Shown here piece after piece: positions 24,654 to 33,686 of a DNA stretch of 40,588 bases. The notes beneath the pieces are model-generated. The model was given only the letters and a program-made list of their open reading frames with translations, had not been told where the DNA came from and did no database searches. Origin of the DNA: Hyphomicrobiales bacterium (GTDB lineage: Bacteria; Pseudomonadota; Alphaproteobacteria; Rhizobiales; Xanthobacteraceae); NCBI GenBank assembly GCA_017305455.1, contig JAFKKO010000136.1:1-40588 (forward strand), given 5' to 3'. Both the position numbers and the translations under genes were made by a program. The first letter of the stretch is position 1; every line of letters starts with the position of its first letter.

Positions 24654-25592
24654 ATGATCGGTTCGCGCGATCAGTCTCTCCAGCCCGGCCAGCCGCGCAA
24701 CGTTTCGCCGATCGTGCCGCGCGGTTCGATTTCCGGCCGCGCGCTGGTGGCGGTGGTGGCGATCATGACGTTCCTCGCCTCGATCACCACAGGCGTGGTG
24801 CTGCTGGTGCGCGCCTCGGCGGGTGAGTGGCAATCGGACATCGCGAGCGAAATCACGATCCAGGTGCGCCCGATGCAGGGCCGCGATCTGGAGCGCGATG
24901 TCAAAAGCGTGGCCGAGGCTACGCACGGGCAGCCGGGCATTCTCGACGTGCGGCCGTTCACGAAAGAGGAATCCGCCAAGCTGCTGGAGCCATGGCTCGG
25001 CACCGGCCTGTCGCTGGACGATCTGCCGGTGCCGCGCGTCATCGTGGCGCGGGTGACGCCCGGCGCGGCGCTCGACATCGCGGAACTGCGTCAACGATTG
25101 AGACAGATCAATTCGAACGCCAGCGTTGACGATCATCGCGCCTGGATCGAGCGGATGCGCTCGATGACCGGCGCGATCGTGGCGGCCGGCACCGGCGTCT
25201 TGATCCTGGTGATCATCGCCACCATCATCTCGGTATCGTTCGCCACCCGCGGCGCGATGGCGGCGAACCGGCCGATCGTCGAGGTGCTGCATTTCGTCGG
25301 CGCGCAGGACAGTTACATCGCCAACCGTTTTCTGCGGCATTTTCTGCGGCTCGGCCTCGAAGGCGGACTGATCGGCGTGGTGGCGGCGATGCTGGTGTTC
25401 GGCTTTTCGGAATCGGTTGCGGGTTGGTTTTCCGGCACGGCGGTGGGCGATCAGTTCGCGGCCCTGCTCGGCACCTTCGCCTTGCCGGCCTCGGGTTATC
25501 TCGTGCTGCTGGCGCAGGCCGTGCTGATCGCGGCGATCACCGCCTGGGCTTCGCGGCGCACGCTGTTCGCCACGCTCGATGATATCGAGTGA
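24654..25592 (+). CDS. ftsX: Cell division protein FtsX
   Basis: A 312-residue membrane partner of FtsE. TM1 lies near residues 30-52 (LVAVVAIMTFLASITTGVVLLV). A periplasmic domain of about 120 residues follows (ITIQVRPMQGRDLERDV, then LEPWLGTGLSLDDLPVPRVI). Three further helices lie near 176-200, 235-255 and 270-300. AFATRGAMAANRPIVEVLHFVGA-type sequence between TM2 and TM3 (SFATRGAMAANRPIVEVLHF) is the cytoplasmic coupling segment facing FtsE. It starts 24 bases after the ftsE stop codon. A five-codon frame (ATG at 24640) overlaps the start codon. Confidence 0.94.
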   Translation: MIGSRDQSLQPGQPRNVSPIVPRGSISGRALVAVVAIMTFLASITTGVVLLVRASAGEWQSDIASEITIQVRPMQGRDLERDVKSVAEATHGQPGILDVRPFTKEESAKLLEPWLGTGLSLDDLPVPRVIVARVTPGAALDIAELRQRLRQINSNASVDDHRAWIERMRSMTGAIVAAGTGVLILVIIATIISVSFATRGAMAANRPIVEVLHFVGAQDSYIANRFLRHFLRLGLEGGLIGVVAAMLVFGFSESVAGWFSGTAVGDQFAALLGTFALPASGYLVLLAQAVLIAAITAWASRRTLFATLDDIE

Positions 25593-25676
25593 CGAATGGC
25601 GGCCTTGCGGCTTTTCGAGCCGTGACGGGTTTGCGGAGAATGCGATCTTCGGGCAATTTATCCGCACTTTTGAATT

Positions 25677-26423
25677 TTGCGGCAGGACAAGCGGATCAGC
25701 GTGATCGTGAAGTCTGATGTGAACAGGTCGGAACGGACGCGCCGCGTTGCGCGGCGGCGGTCCGGCTTTGGTTTCGTCAAGGTATTTGCCGTCGTTGTCG
25801 TGGCGGCGGTGGCCGGTTTCGGCTGGTTCGTCTCGCAACTGCACTCCGACGAACAGAGGCCGCCGCGCAAGGCCGACGGCATCGTCGTGCTCACCGGCGG
25901 CTCCTCGCGCATCGCCGATGCGATGGACCTGCTCGCGCAAGGTTACGGCAAGCGGCTGCTGATTTCCGGCGTTCACCGCGCCAATGGCACTGCCGATATC
26001 GTCCGCTCGCTGCCGGAGAGTCAGGCGCTGCTCAATTGCTGCGTCGATCTCGACCGCTCCGCCGTCAACACCCGCAGCAACGCGACGGAGACCCGGCGCT
26101 GGGTCGCCGAGCGCGGCTTCCGCTCGCTGATCGTGGTGACGTCGAACTATCACATGCCGCGCGCGATGGTGGAGCTGTCGCATGCGATGCCCGATATCGA
26201 CCTGATCTTCTATCCGGTGATCGGGGAAAAATGGCGTGACGAGCCGTGGTGGGAGAGTGGCGCGGGGGCGCGGCTGCTGCTATCGGAATACTTCAAATTT
26301 GTTGCCGCCGAGGTGCGGGTCCGGCTCGCGAGCCTCGGTCTCGATCTTTTTCCGGAAAGCGACGATCCTCCGGTGACCGGAGCCTCGCCGCCCCGCAGGC
26401 CCGCCACGGCGCTGGTGAAGTGA
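25677..26423 (+). CDS. YdcF/ElyC family DUF218 protein
   Basis: A 248-residue protein with one transmembrane anchor (about residues 34-55) after a basic N-terminus (RSERTRRVARRRSG) and a DUF218 body: ADGIVVLTGGSSRIADAMDL near 65-84, KRLLISGVHRANG, NTRSNATETRRWV and LIVVTSNYHMPRAM (about 156-169). DUF218 proteins such as SanA and ElyC act in envelope biogenesis and vancomycin tolerance; the catalysis is not settled. The frame opens at TTG 25677, but GTG at 25701 or 25707 may be the true start. The stop codon overlaps the GTG of the next gene (GTGA), so expression is coupled with the acyltransferase. Confidence 0.82.
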   Translation: MRQDKRISVIVKSDVNRSERTRRVARRRSGFGFVKVFAVVVVAAVAGFGWFVSQLHSDEQRPPRKADGIVVLTGGSSRIADAMDLLAQGYGKRLLISGVHRANGTADIVRSLPESQALLNCCVDLDRSAVNTRSNATETRRWVAERGFRSLIVVTSNYHMPRAMVELSHAMPDIDLIFYPVIGEKWRDEPWWESGAGARLLLSEYFKFVAAEVRVRLASLGLDLFPESDDPPVTGASPPRRPATALVK

Positions 26424-27208
26424 TCGGATTGCCGATGGTCGCGCTGTTCCTGCGTTCGCTGCTCTACAACATTCTATTCTATCTCAATCTGCTGTTCTGG
26501 GTGCTGCTCGGCCTGCCGACCTATGTCATGCCGCGCTGGGGCATCATCTGGATCGCGCAGAACTGGGGCAAGACCAGCATCTGGCTGATGAGCGTGGTGT
26601 GCAACACCAGGGTCGAGTATCGCGGCCTCGAGAAGATTCCGCCGGGGCCGCTGCTGGTCGCCTCGAAGCACCAGTCGGCGTGGGAGACTTTCGCGCTGCT
26701 GCAATTCTTCGAGCGGCCGCTCTATATCCTCAAGCGCGAGCTGACCTGGTTGCCGTTCTTCGGCTGGTACCTGCTCAAGGCCGGCATGATCGGCGTCAAT
26801 CGCGGCGCGGGCGGACGTGTTCTGATCGACATGTTCAAGCGGGCGCGCGACGAAGTGCGCGGCGGCCGTCAGCTCATCATCTTTCCGGAAGGCACGCGAA
26901 TGCCGGTCGGCGCGCCGCCGCAATACAAGTCCGGCGTCAGTCAGCTTTATGTCAGTTGCAATGTCGCCTGCGTGCCGGTGGCGCTCAATGCCGGGATGTT
27001 CTGGCCGCGCCGCTCGTTCCTGCGTTATCCGGGGACGCTGGTGGTGGAATTCCTCGATCCGATCCCGCCGGGGCTCAAGCGCGAGGAGTTCACCGCGCGG
27101 GTCTCCGCCGCCATTGAAGGCGCGACCACGCCGCTGGTGAAGGCGGCACGGGAGGAGCAGATCCGGTTGCTCGGCTTCTCGGCGCCGGTTATCGACGCCG
27201 CGCCGTAA
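26420..27208 (+). CDS. plsC: 1-acyl-sn-glycerol-3-phosphate acyltransferase (PlsC family)
   Basis: A 262-residue protein. Membrane-embedded N-terminus (residues 7-34), then the acyltransferase motifs: SKHQSAWETF with H84 and E89, an HX4E version of the usual HX4D; KRELTWLPFFGWYL; and FPEGTRMPVG near 155-164. It makes phosphatidate from lysophosphatidate, or a related acyl transfer. The Glu variant is common in proteobacterial PlsC as I recall. The start is the GTG at 26420 overlapping the preceding stop as GTGA, or the ATG at 26435 (MVALFLRSLLY). Coupling to a DUF218 gene hints at a joint envelope role. Confidence 0.9.
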   Translation: MIGLPMVALFLRSLLYNILFYLNLLFWVLLGLPTYVMPRWGIIWIAQNWGKTSIWLMSVVCNTRVEYRGLEKIPPGPLLVASKHQSAWETFALLQFFERPLYILKRELTWLPFFGWYLLKAGMIGVNRGAGGRVLIDMFKRARDEVRGGRQLIIFPEGTRMPVGAPPQYKSGVSQLYVSCNVACVPVALNAGMFWPRRSFLRYPGTLVVEFLDPIPPGLKREEFTARVSAAIEGATTPLVKAAREEQIRLLGFSAPVIDAAP

Positions 27209-27226
27209 CGCGGAACGACGCGCGTC

Positions 27227-27805
27227 TCAGCGATGCAGCACGGTGTCGCCCTGCAGCATCGCCACCAGAGTGTGCAGTTGCGGGTCGCGGCAGCCGCGCG
27301 CCTCCAGCGCCTTGACTGTCGCGATCACATAATCGCGGTTGGCGCCCGAGATGCCATGGCTTTGTGCGATCAGATGGAACTGTTCTTCCAGCGTCAGGCG
27401 GCCGCTATATTGCGGATGGCTGCGATCGACCACATAGGTCAGCGCCTGCACCCGCTCGCGGGCATCGCCCTCGATCCAGACCGGGCGCAGCACCTCGCGA
27501 TAAACCCCGGTGACCTGTTCGCGCTCGCGCAGATAAGCCAGCGTCGCGGTGCGCAGCTCGGCGGCGACGCGGAACACGGTGCCCTGACAGGCGCCGCCAC
27601 GGTCGAGCCCGAGCACAAGGCCGGGCCTTTCAGGTGTGCCGCGATGATGGAAGGAATAGACGCACAGCGCGCGATGTTCGCCGATCAGCCGCGCCGGGAA
27701 TTCCGTGATGAACTCGAATCCCGGTCGCCACATCAGCGATCCGTAGCCGAACACCCACAAGTCGCCTTTGGGGAAATCCGTCTCTGCCAGAGGTCGCGCC
27801 GCCAT
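27227..27805 (-). CDS. chaC: Gamma-glutamylcyclotransferase, ChaC type
   Basis: A 192-residue enzyme predicted to split glutathione into 5-oxoproline and Cys-Gly. The substrate loop LWVFGYGSLMWRPGF (residues 16-30) and the catalytic glutamate region YLREREQVTGVYRE are both intact, as is YVVDRSHPQYSG. The start is the ATG at 27805. It ends convergently with plsC (18 bases apart) and is divergent from the DUF2125 gene. Confidence 0.92.
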   Translation of the reverse strand: MAARPLAETDFPKGDLWVFGYGSLMWRPGFEFITEFPARLIGEHRALCVYSFHHRGTPERPGLVLGLDRGGACQGTVFRVAAELRTATLAYLREREQVTGVYREVLRPVWIEGDARERVQALTYVVDRSHPQYSGRLTLEEQFHLIAQSHGISGANRDYVIATVKALEARGCRDPQLHTLVAMLQGDTVLHR

Positions 27806-28015
27806 GCCTTACGCCTCGATCGGGCGACGCTCCGCCGCGTCGAATCGCGCCCGTCGCCTACTTTAGCCGCTCAGGCCCGATCTCGTCTGAAAATCGCGTG
27901 ATCGGAGGGCTGCTCTGCGACGACATTGTGATTTGGACCAAATCGCTGGACTTCGGCGCCGTTCGCGGCGATCACTCACCCTTCAATTGCCAAATTCGGA
28001 TGGTTGAGCATCGCG

Positions 28016-29203
28016 ATGGATAATTTGGATCTTGCACCCCGCCGCCGGTTCCAGCCGATCTTCATTCCGTCCTTGTTGCTGCTTGGTCTGGCCGTGGCGT
28101 GGAGCGCGTTCTGGTTCTATGCCGCCTCGCAGGTCGATGAGAAATTCGACGGCTGGCGCGCGCGCGAGGCAAAGTCCGGCCGCACCTATGAGTGCGCCGA
28201 CCGCTCCGTCGCCGGCTATCCGTTCCGGCTTGAGGTGCGCTGCGCCAAGCCGGTGATCTCGCTGAACGCGCAGACCGCGGCGCAGCTTGCCTCGCGCACG
28301 CCGCTGGTGGCGCGGCTGGAGGAAATCCTCGCCGTCGCGCAGGTCTATGATCCGACCCGCGTGATCGCCGAGTTCAAGGGTCCGGCGACGCTGGCCGACA
28401 GCGCGCAGCCGCCGTTCGCCACGGCGAACTGGCGGATCGGGCGGGCCAGCGCCAGCGGCTTGCCCTCGGTGCCGCAGCAGATCTCATTGGAGTTCGACGA
28501 TCCGGCGGTCGATCGCCTTAACGGAGGCGAGCGGACCCCATTGCTGCGCGCCAAACATCTGGAATGGCATGGCCGCCTTGCGGAAGGCTCGACGGCCGAC
28601 AATCCGGTGCTCGAGAGCGTGCTGCTGCTTCAGGGCGCGAGCATTCAGGGCGTCTATCCGTTGCTGGTCGAGCCGTTCGATGCGGACCTGCGCGCGACGT
28701 TGCGCGGCCTGCGCGATTTATCGCCCAAGCCCTGGCCGGAGCGGTTTCGCGACATTCAGGCCGCGGGCGGGCGGATCGATTTCACTCATTCGCGCGTGCA
28801 GCAGGGCGACACCATTATCGTCGCGGCGGGTGCCCTCAGCCTGACGCCGAACGGTTATCTCGACGGCGAATTGCAAATGACCGTTGCCGGGTTCGAGCGC
28901 CTGGTGCCCGCGCTGGGGCTCGACCGGATTCTGGCCGAACCGCCACCATCGCCGGACGGGCAGGCTCCCGGCGGCCGCGCACAGGACGTCAACAAGGTGA
29001 TCGGCGCGCTCGACCGGATGATTCCGGGTCTCGGCAATGTGGTGCGCAAGAACGCCAATGCCGGCGTCATCGCCGGGCTCAATCTGCTCGGCCAGCCGAG
29101 CGTGCTCGAAGGCAAGCCGGCGCGGGCGATGACGCTGAAATTCGCCGATGGCGCGGTGGTGCTCGGCCCGTTCCGCGTCGCGCAGACCCCGCCGCTGTTC
29201 TAA
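28016..29203 (+). CDS. DUF2125 family protein
   Basis: A 395-residue protein from the ATG at 28016; a TTG at 28004 would add four residues. One transmembrane helix lies near residues 14-37, followed by the family block WFYAASQVDEKFDGWRARE and CADRSVAGYPFRLEVRC, with a conserved cysteine pair. The rest is a long beta-rich periplasmic region resembling lipid-transfer or AsmA-like repeats in feel, though no such domain is recognisable. DUF2125 is largely confined to alphaproteobacteria and has no known function. It is convergent with tyrC (17 bases between the stop codons). Confidence 0.86.
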   Translation: MDNLDLAPRRRFQPIFIPSLLLLGLAVAWSAFWFYAASQVDEKFDGWRAREAKSGRTYECADRSVAGYPFRLEVRCAKPVISLNAQTAAQLASRTPLVARLEEILAVAQVYDPTRVIAEFKGPATLADSAQPPFATANWRIGRASASGLPSVPQQISLEFDDPAVDRLNGGERTPLLRAKHLEWHGRLAEGSTADNPVLESVLLLQGASIQGVYPLLVEPFDADLRATLRGLRDLSPKPWPERFRDIQAAGGRIDFTHSRVQQGDTIIVAAGALSLTPNGYLDGELQMTVAGFERLVPALGLDRILAEPPPSPDGQAPGGRAQDVNKVIGALDRMIPGLGNVVRKNANAGVIAGLNLLGQPSVLEGKPARAMTLKFADGAVVLGPFRVAQTPPLF

Positions 29204-29220
29204 GCGCCGCTTTCAGATCG

Positions 29221-30162
29221 TCAGGATGTCTTCTTCGGCAGCGGCGCGAGCGGGCGGCCGAAGTCGGGGCTGGCGGTTTCCTGCCCGAGATCGACAATGC
29301 CGCGGCGAATGGCGCGGGTGCGCTTGAAATGATCGAACAGCGCCTCGCCGTCGCCGCGCCGGATCGCGCGGGTCAGCTTCGACAGGTCTTCCTGGAACGC
29401 GCCGAGCATTTCCAGCACCGCATCCTTGTTGGCGAGGAAAATGTCGCGCCACATCGTCGGATCGGAGGCGGCGATGCGGGTGAAGTCGCGGAAACCGCCG
29501 GCGGAGAATTTCAGCACCTCGGCCTGGGTGACGTCTTCCAGTTCATCGGCGGTGCCGACAATGGTGTAGGCGATCAGATGCGGCAGGTGACTTGTCACCG
29601 CCAGCACCAGATCGTGGTGCTCGGCCGCCATGATCTCGACATTGGCGCCGATCGCGCGCCAGAAAGTCGCGAGCTTCTCGACGGCGGCGGGGTCGGTGCC
29701 CGGCGGCGGGGTGAGGATGCACCAGCGGTTGATGAACAGTTCGGCGAAACCTGAATCGGGACCGGAATGTTCGGTGCCCGCCACCGGATGCGCGGGAATG
29801 AAATGCACGTTGTCCGGCAGGTGCGGACCCATCTCACGCACCACCATGCTTTTGACCGAGCCAACATCGGACACGATCGCGCCGGCTTTGAGATGCGGCG
29901 CGATGTCCGCGGCGACCGGACCGCAAGCGCCGACCGGAATGCACAGGATGACGAGATCGGCGTCCTTCACCGCCTCGGCGTTGGTCTCCACCACGCGATC
30001 GACAACGCCGAGCTCCTGCACCCGCGCGCGGGTTGCGGGCGAGCGCGCGGTGACCACGATCTCTCCGGCAAGACCCTGAGCGCGCGCGGCGCGTGCGATC
30101 GAGCCGCCGATCAGGCCAAAGCCGATCAGCGCGATCCGCTTGAACAGAGGTGCGGTGCTCAC
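29221..30162 (-). CDS. tyrC: Prephenate/arogenate dehydrogenase family protein
   Basis: A 313-residue NAD(P)-dependent enzyme of tyrosine synthesis. Rossmann loop [18 protein letters not shown] (residues 10-27), [11 protein letters not shown] near 98-108 and the substrate block [19 protein letters not shown] (about 121-139) are intact, followed by the helical dimerisation domain. Whether it prefers prephenate or arogenate is not visible. The GTG start at 30162 overlaps the TGA of hisC (GTGA), so the two are coupled, the arrangement in which HisC-type enzymes also serve aromatic transamination. Confidence 0.93.
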   Translation of the reverse strand: MSTAPLFKRIALIGFGLIGGSIARAARAQGLAGEIVVTARSPATRARVQELGVVDRVVETNAEAVKDADLVILCIPVGACGPVAADIAPHLKAGAIVSDVGSVKSMVVREMGPHLPDNVHFIPAHPVAGTEHSGPDSGFAELFINRWCILTPPPGTDPAAVEKLATFWRAIGANVEIMAAEHHDLVLAVTSHLPHLIAYTIVGTADELEDVTQAEVLKFSAGGFRDFTRIAASDPTMWRDIFLANKDAVLEMLGAFQEDLSKLTRAIRRGDGEALFDHFKRTRAIRRGIVDLGQETASPDFGRPLAPLPKKTS

Positions 30163-31253
30163 TTGCGCTCCATGAAATCGCGCAGAGCATCGACCACGAG
30201 ACGGTTGGCCTCCTCAAGGCCGACCGTCAGGCGCAGCGCGTTCGGCAGCTTGTAGTTCTTCAGCGCGCGCAGGATCAGGCCGCGCTCGGTGAGGAATGCG
30301 TCGGCATCCGCCGCGGTCTTGCCATCGCTCTGCGGAAAATGGATCAGGATGAAATTGGCGACGCTCGGCGTTACCTTGAGGCCGAGCTTGCCGACTTCCT
30401 CCGTCAGCCAGGCGCGCCACTGCTCCGTGTGCTGTTGCGCCGTCCGGTAATGTGCGGTGTCCTCCAGCGAGGCGATCGCCGCCGCCGAAGCCGGCGTGCT
30501 GACATTGAACGGGCCGCGAATCCGGTTGATCGCATCGACGACGCTTGCGGGCGCGTACATCCAGCCGACCCGCGCGGCGGCGAGGCCGTGAATCTTGGAA
30601 AAGGTGCGCGTCATCACCGTGTTCTCGGTGGTGGCGACTAGCTCGATGCCGGCTTCATAGTCGTTGCGCGAGACGAAATCGGCATAGGCGGCGTCGAGCA
30701 CCAGCAGCACGTGTTCGGGCAGGCCGGCGCGCAGCCGCTTGATCTCGTCGAACGGCACGTAGGTGCCGGTCGGGTTGTTCGGATTGGCGATCCAGACCAG
30801 CTTGGTGCGCGGCGTCACCGCTTTGAGAATGGCGTCGACATCGGCGGTGAGGTTCTTCTCCGGCGCAATGACATTGGTCGCGCCGTTCGCGGAGGTCGCG
30901 ATCGGGTAGACCAGAAAGCCGTGCGTGGTGTGGATCGCCTCGTCGCCGGGGCCGAGATAGACATTGGCGAGATAGGTGAGCAGTTCGTCCGAACCCGCGC
31001 CGCAGATGATGCGCGCCGGATCGAGCCCGAAGGCGCGGCCGATCGCCTCGCGCAGCAGACGGGTCGAGCCCTCGGGATAGTCCGCCAGATGATCCGCCGC
31101 AGCCTTGTAGGCGGCGACCGCCTTCGGCGAGGGGCCGAGCGCCGTCTCGTTCGCCGACAGCTTGAACACGCGTCCGTGCAGGCCCGCGCCGCTCTTGCCG
31201 GGCGTATAGGGCGCGATATCGAGGATGCCGGGCTTCGGCACGGGGCGTGACAT
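30159..31253 (-). CDS. hisC: Histidinol-phosphate/aromatic aminotransferase
   Basis: A 364-residue class II PLP aminotransferase. [15 protein letters not shown] (residues 31-45), [26 protein letters not shown] and the PLP lysine in [17 protein letters not shown] are all present. The start is the ATG at 31253; the frame continues upstream into non-conserved sequence. It lies between the chorismate mutase gene and tyrC, so in addition to histidine synthesis it probably transaminates prephenate or hydroxyphenylpyruvate, as known for broad-specificity HisC enzymes. Confidence 0.93.
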   Translation of the reverse strand: MSRPVPKPGILDIAPYTPGKSGAGLHGRVFKLSANETALGPSPKAVAAYKAAADHLADYPEGSTRLLREAIGRAFGLDPARIICGAGSDELLTYLANVYLGPGDEAIHTTHGFLVYPIATSANGATNVIAPEKNLTADVDAILKAVTPRTKLVWIANPNNPTGTYVPFDEIKRLRAGLPEHVLLVLDAAYADFVSRNDYEAGIELVATTENTVMTRTFSKIHGLAAARVGWMYAPASVVDAINRIRGPFNVSTPASAAAIASLEDTAHYRTAQQHTEQWRAWLTEEVGKLGLKVTPSVANFILIHFPQSDGKTAADADAFLTERGLILRALKNYKLPNALRLTVGLEEANRLVVDALRDFMERK

Positions 31254-31288
31254 GGAAGGGAGCTCCGGAGGAATGGTTAACGGGCGGC

Positions 31289-32140
31289 TCAGGTCTTTGC
31301 GCCGCCGCCGCTCGGCACCGTATAGCGTGTCGCGTGGCCGCCGACGAGAGCCGATGAGCGCACCGAAGCGCCTGCCTGCGTCAATGCAGATATGATTTTT
31401 GTCACTCCGCCGGGCTCCGTCACTGACGCCAGCAGCGCCGCGCCACCGGACGCCGTGTCGGGCACCGCGATGATCTCGGCCAGCGGCGAGACCGCGCGGG
31501 CCGCGCCGGCGCTCCAGCCGCCGACATGGATGCTCCACATCTCGACCTCGGTCACCAGCGCGTCGGGCGCGACACGGGAAATCACGAATACCGGCAGCGC
31601 CGCCGGATGATCGGCGCGCTCGATGAACGGCAGGCGCGCGATGATCTTCGGCGTGCCGTTCGGCTCGAGTGCGGTCCACCACGGCGTCTGGCTGCCGGCT
31701 GCCGACACCAGCGCAAGATCGCTGCGCGATTGCGCCACCGCATCGACCGCCGCGGCGGCGCTGAAATGCGCCAGGAACGGCACCGTGAAGCCGAAATGAA
31801 ACCGCGCCGAATCCCGCATCGCGGATTCGCCCGACGACAGATCGGCATGCACCGAGAACGGCGCCTGCACATACGTGAACGTCGCGATGATGACGCGCCA
31901 GATGCTCTCGACGGTGTCGAGCGGCAGGATGCCGCGATGGCGCGTGGCGAGGCGGCGCATCATGTCGGCCTCGCGCGCCGGGCGGAACGCCGAGCCGACT
32001 TCCTGCGTCTGCTTCACCGTGATCAGCCGGTCGATGATGTCGCCGCGCTTGAGCAGGAGGCCGTGGATCTCTTCGTCGATGGCGTCGATCTCGCGGCGCA
32101 GGTCCTGCAAGGAGGGTGGAGCGGACGGCGGGTTGGACAT
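31289..32140 (-). CDS. Chorismate mutase (AroQ) with degenerate second domain
   Basis: A 283-residue protein. Residues 8-95 form the AroQ helical chorismate mutase: [33 protein letters not shown] and [17 protein letters not shown], with the arginine, lysine and glutamine positions of the active site. Residues 96-283 are weakly reminiscent of the prephenate dehydratase part of PheA ([25 protein letters not shown]), and a final [21 protein letters not shown] resembles an ACT-like unit, but the TRF active-site motif of the dehydratase is not seen. It is therefore probably a monofunctional mutase with a remnant regulatory domain. It starts the chorismate mutase-hisC-tyrC cluster and is divergent from metX. 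Confidence 0.85.
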   Translation of the reverse strand: MSNPPSAPPSLQDLRREIDAIDEEIHGLLLKRGDIIDRLITVKQTQEVGSAFRPAREADMMRRLATRHRGILPLDTVESIWRVIIATFTYVQAPFSVHADLSSGESAMRDSARFHFGFTVPFLAHFSAAAAVDAVAQSRSDLALVSAAGSQTPWWTALEPNGTPKIIARLPFIERADHPAALPVFVISRVAPDALVTEVEMWSIHVGGWSAGAARAVSPLAEIIAVPDTASGGAALLASVTEPGGVTKIISALTQAGASVRSSALVGGHATRYTVPSGGGAKT

Positions 32141-32268
32141 GGACAAAACCTTCAAAAGCGGCGGACGCGACTTCGCCGGCACCGTCTGATTAGGCAGGAC
32201 GGTGCCCGAAAGCAAAGAAAACATCGATGGTTTCGGCCATGCCTGGGGCCTGCCGGTCCGCTCTTGTC

Positions 32269-32297
32269 TTGACGCCTGCGGAGGCGGGGAGTAGGGT
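32269..32297 (+). promoter_or_regulatory. Probable promoter of the metX riboswitch leader
   Basis: TTGACG (32269-32274) and TAGGGT (32292-32297) are spaced by 17 bases. Transcription would begin near 32304, immediately before the riboswitch aptamer at 32308, which is what a leader made to begin with the aptamer would need. Confidence 0.6.
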
Positions 32298-32307
32298 TTT
32301 TGCATTC

Positions 32308-32368
32308 CGTGGTCATTTGAGCCGGCCGGCTTGCAGCCACGTTAAACAACTCGCTAAACAGGCCGGGG
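32308..32368 (+). promoter_or_regulatory. SAM-II riboswitch aptamer before metX
   Basis: The sequence follows the SAM-II (metA motif) consensus of alphaproteobacteria. P1 is CGTGG (32308-32312) with CCACG (32337-32341), enclosing CATTTGAGCCGGCCGGCTTG. A-rich TTAAACAACTCGCTAAACA follows, then GGCCGGGG (32361-32368). The pseudoknot pairs CCGGCC (32322-32327) with GGCCGG (32361-32366). SAM-II RNAs sense S-adenosylmethionine and repress methionine synthesis. The downstream gene is metX, the expected target. Confidence 0.92.
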
Positions 32369-32379
32369 ACACATGGGAT

Positions 32380-32413
32380 CCCGGCCGAACATGCGTTCAG
32401 GCCGGGTTTTTTT
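32380..32413 (+). terminator. Riboswitch-controlled intrinsic terminator
   Basis: CCCGGCC (32380-32386) and GGCCGGG (32400-32406) form a stem with a 13-base loop, followed by TTTTTTT (32407-32413). The first arm can also pair with GGCCGGG at 32361-32367, which is the pseudoknot strand of the aptamer. The terminator and antiterminator are therefore mutually exclusive, and the structure lies 72 bases before metX. Confidence 0.88.
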
Positions 32414-32485
32414 ATGGTCTGATGGTTTGATGTCGCGATCGTGGTGTCGCCCTGGGAGAGTGATCTTAAGGATACCGGGCTCAAG

Positions 32486-33685
32486 ATGGTCAATGTTCAA
32501 CCGGTGAAATCGTCACAGACACGCAGCGAGCGTGCGCGCGAGGCGGATCATCCGACCTCGCAGCTCGCGCAGTTCGGTGCGGACAAACCACTGAGCCTCG
32601 ATTGCGGTGTCGATCTCGCGCCGTTCCAGATCGCCTATCAGACCTATGGCAGGCTCAATGCCGATCGCTCCAACGCGATCCTGATCTGCCATGCGCTGAC
32701 CGGCGACCAGCATGTCGCCAACATCCATCCGGTCACCGGCAAGCCGGGCTGGTGGCAGACCCTGGTCGGCCCCGGACGGCCGGTCGATACTGACCATTAT
32801 TTCGTGATCTGCTCGAACGTTGTCGGCGGCTGTCTCGGCAGCACCGGTCCCTCATCGACCAACCCCGCCACCGGCAAGCCATGGGGCCTCGATTTTCCGG
32901 TCATCACCATTCCCGACATGGTGCGGGCGCAGGCGATGCTGATCGATCATCTCGGCATTCGCAAACTGTTCGCCGTGGTCGGCGGCTCGATGGGCGGCAT
33001 GCAGGTGCTGCAATGGGCGGTGGCGTATCCCGAGCGGGTGTTCTCCGCGCTGGCGGTGGCGTGCAGCACGCGCCATTCGGCGCAGAACATCGCCTTCCAC
33101 GAGCTCGGCCGCCAGGCGGTGATGGCCGATCCGGAATGGCGCGGCGGCCGTTACTTCGAACACGGCACGCATCCGCGCCGCGGCCTCAGCGTCGCGCGGA
33201 TGGCCGCACACATCACCTATCTGTCGAGTGCGGCGCTGCATCGCAAGTTCGGGCGGCGGCTGCAGGATCGCGAGATGCCGACCTTTTCGTTCGACGCCGA
33301 TTTCGAGGTCGAGAGCTATTTGCGCCATCAGGGCTCGTCCTTCGTCGAGCGCTTCGACGCCAATTCCTATCTCTATCTGACGCGCGCGATGGACTATTTC
33401 GACATTGCCGCGGACCACAATGGCGCGCTGGCGCAGGCGTTTCGCGGCATTCCGACGCGGTTCTGCGTAGTCTCCTTCACCTCCGACTGGCTGTTTCCGA
33501 CCTCGGAATCGCGCAACATCGTCCATGCGCTCAACGCCAGCGGCGCGCGGGTCTCGTTCGCGGAGATCGAGACCGACAAGGGCCACGACGCTTTCCTGCT
33601 CGATGTGCCGGAGTTTTTCGCCATCTCGCATGCGTTCCTGCAATCGGCGGCCAACGCGCACGGCCTGAATTCGGCGGTAGGCTAG
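32486..33685 (+). CDS. metX: Homoserine O-acetyltransferase (MetX)
   Basis: A 399-residue alpha/beta hydrolase from the ATG at 32486; GTG at 32441 is an alternative. It acetylates (or succinylates) homoserine at the start of the methionine pathway. The oxyanion region [10 protein letters not shown], the nucleophile elbow [31 protein letters not shown], and the C-terminal [12 protein letters not shown] and KGHDAFLLD (the catalytic Asp and His) are intact. Expression is predicted to be turned off by SAM through the riboswitch upstream. metW follows after one base. Confidence 0.95.
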   Translation: MVNVQPVKSSQTRSERAREADHPTSQLAQFGADKPLSLDCGVDLAPFQIAYQTYGRLNADRSNAILICHALTGDQHVANIHPVTGKPGWWQTLVGPGRPVDTDHYFVICSNVVGGCLGSTGPSSTNPATGKPWGLDFPVITIPDMVRAQAMLIDHLGIRKLFAVVGGSMGGMQVLQWAVAYPERVFSALAVACSTRHSAQNIAFHELGRQAVMADPEWRGGRYFEHGTHPRRGLSVARMAAHITYLSSAALHRKFGRRLQDREMPTFSFDADFEVESYLRHQGSSFVERFDANSYLYLTRAMDYFDIAADHNGALAQAFRGIPTRFCVVSFTSDWLFPTSESRNIVHALNASGARVSFAEIETDKGHDAFLLDVPEFFAISHAFLQSAANAHGLNSAVG

Positions 33686-33686
33686 C

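Noticed and set aside
24640-24657. Five-codon frame overlapping the ftsX start as a regulatory leader peptide
   Set aside because: No ribosome binding site or conservation evidence; such short frames arise by chance.
23853-26183. 776-codon minus-strand frame
   Set aside because: Antisense to ftsE, ftsX and the DUF218 gene, all of which are firmly recognised.
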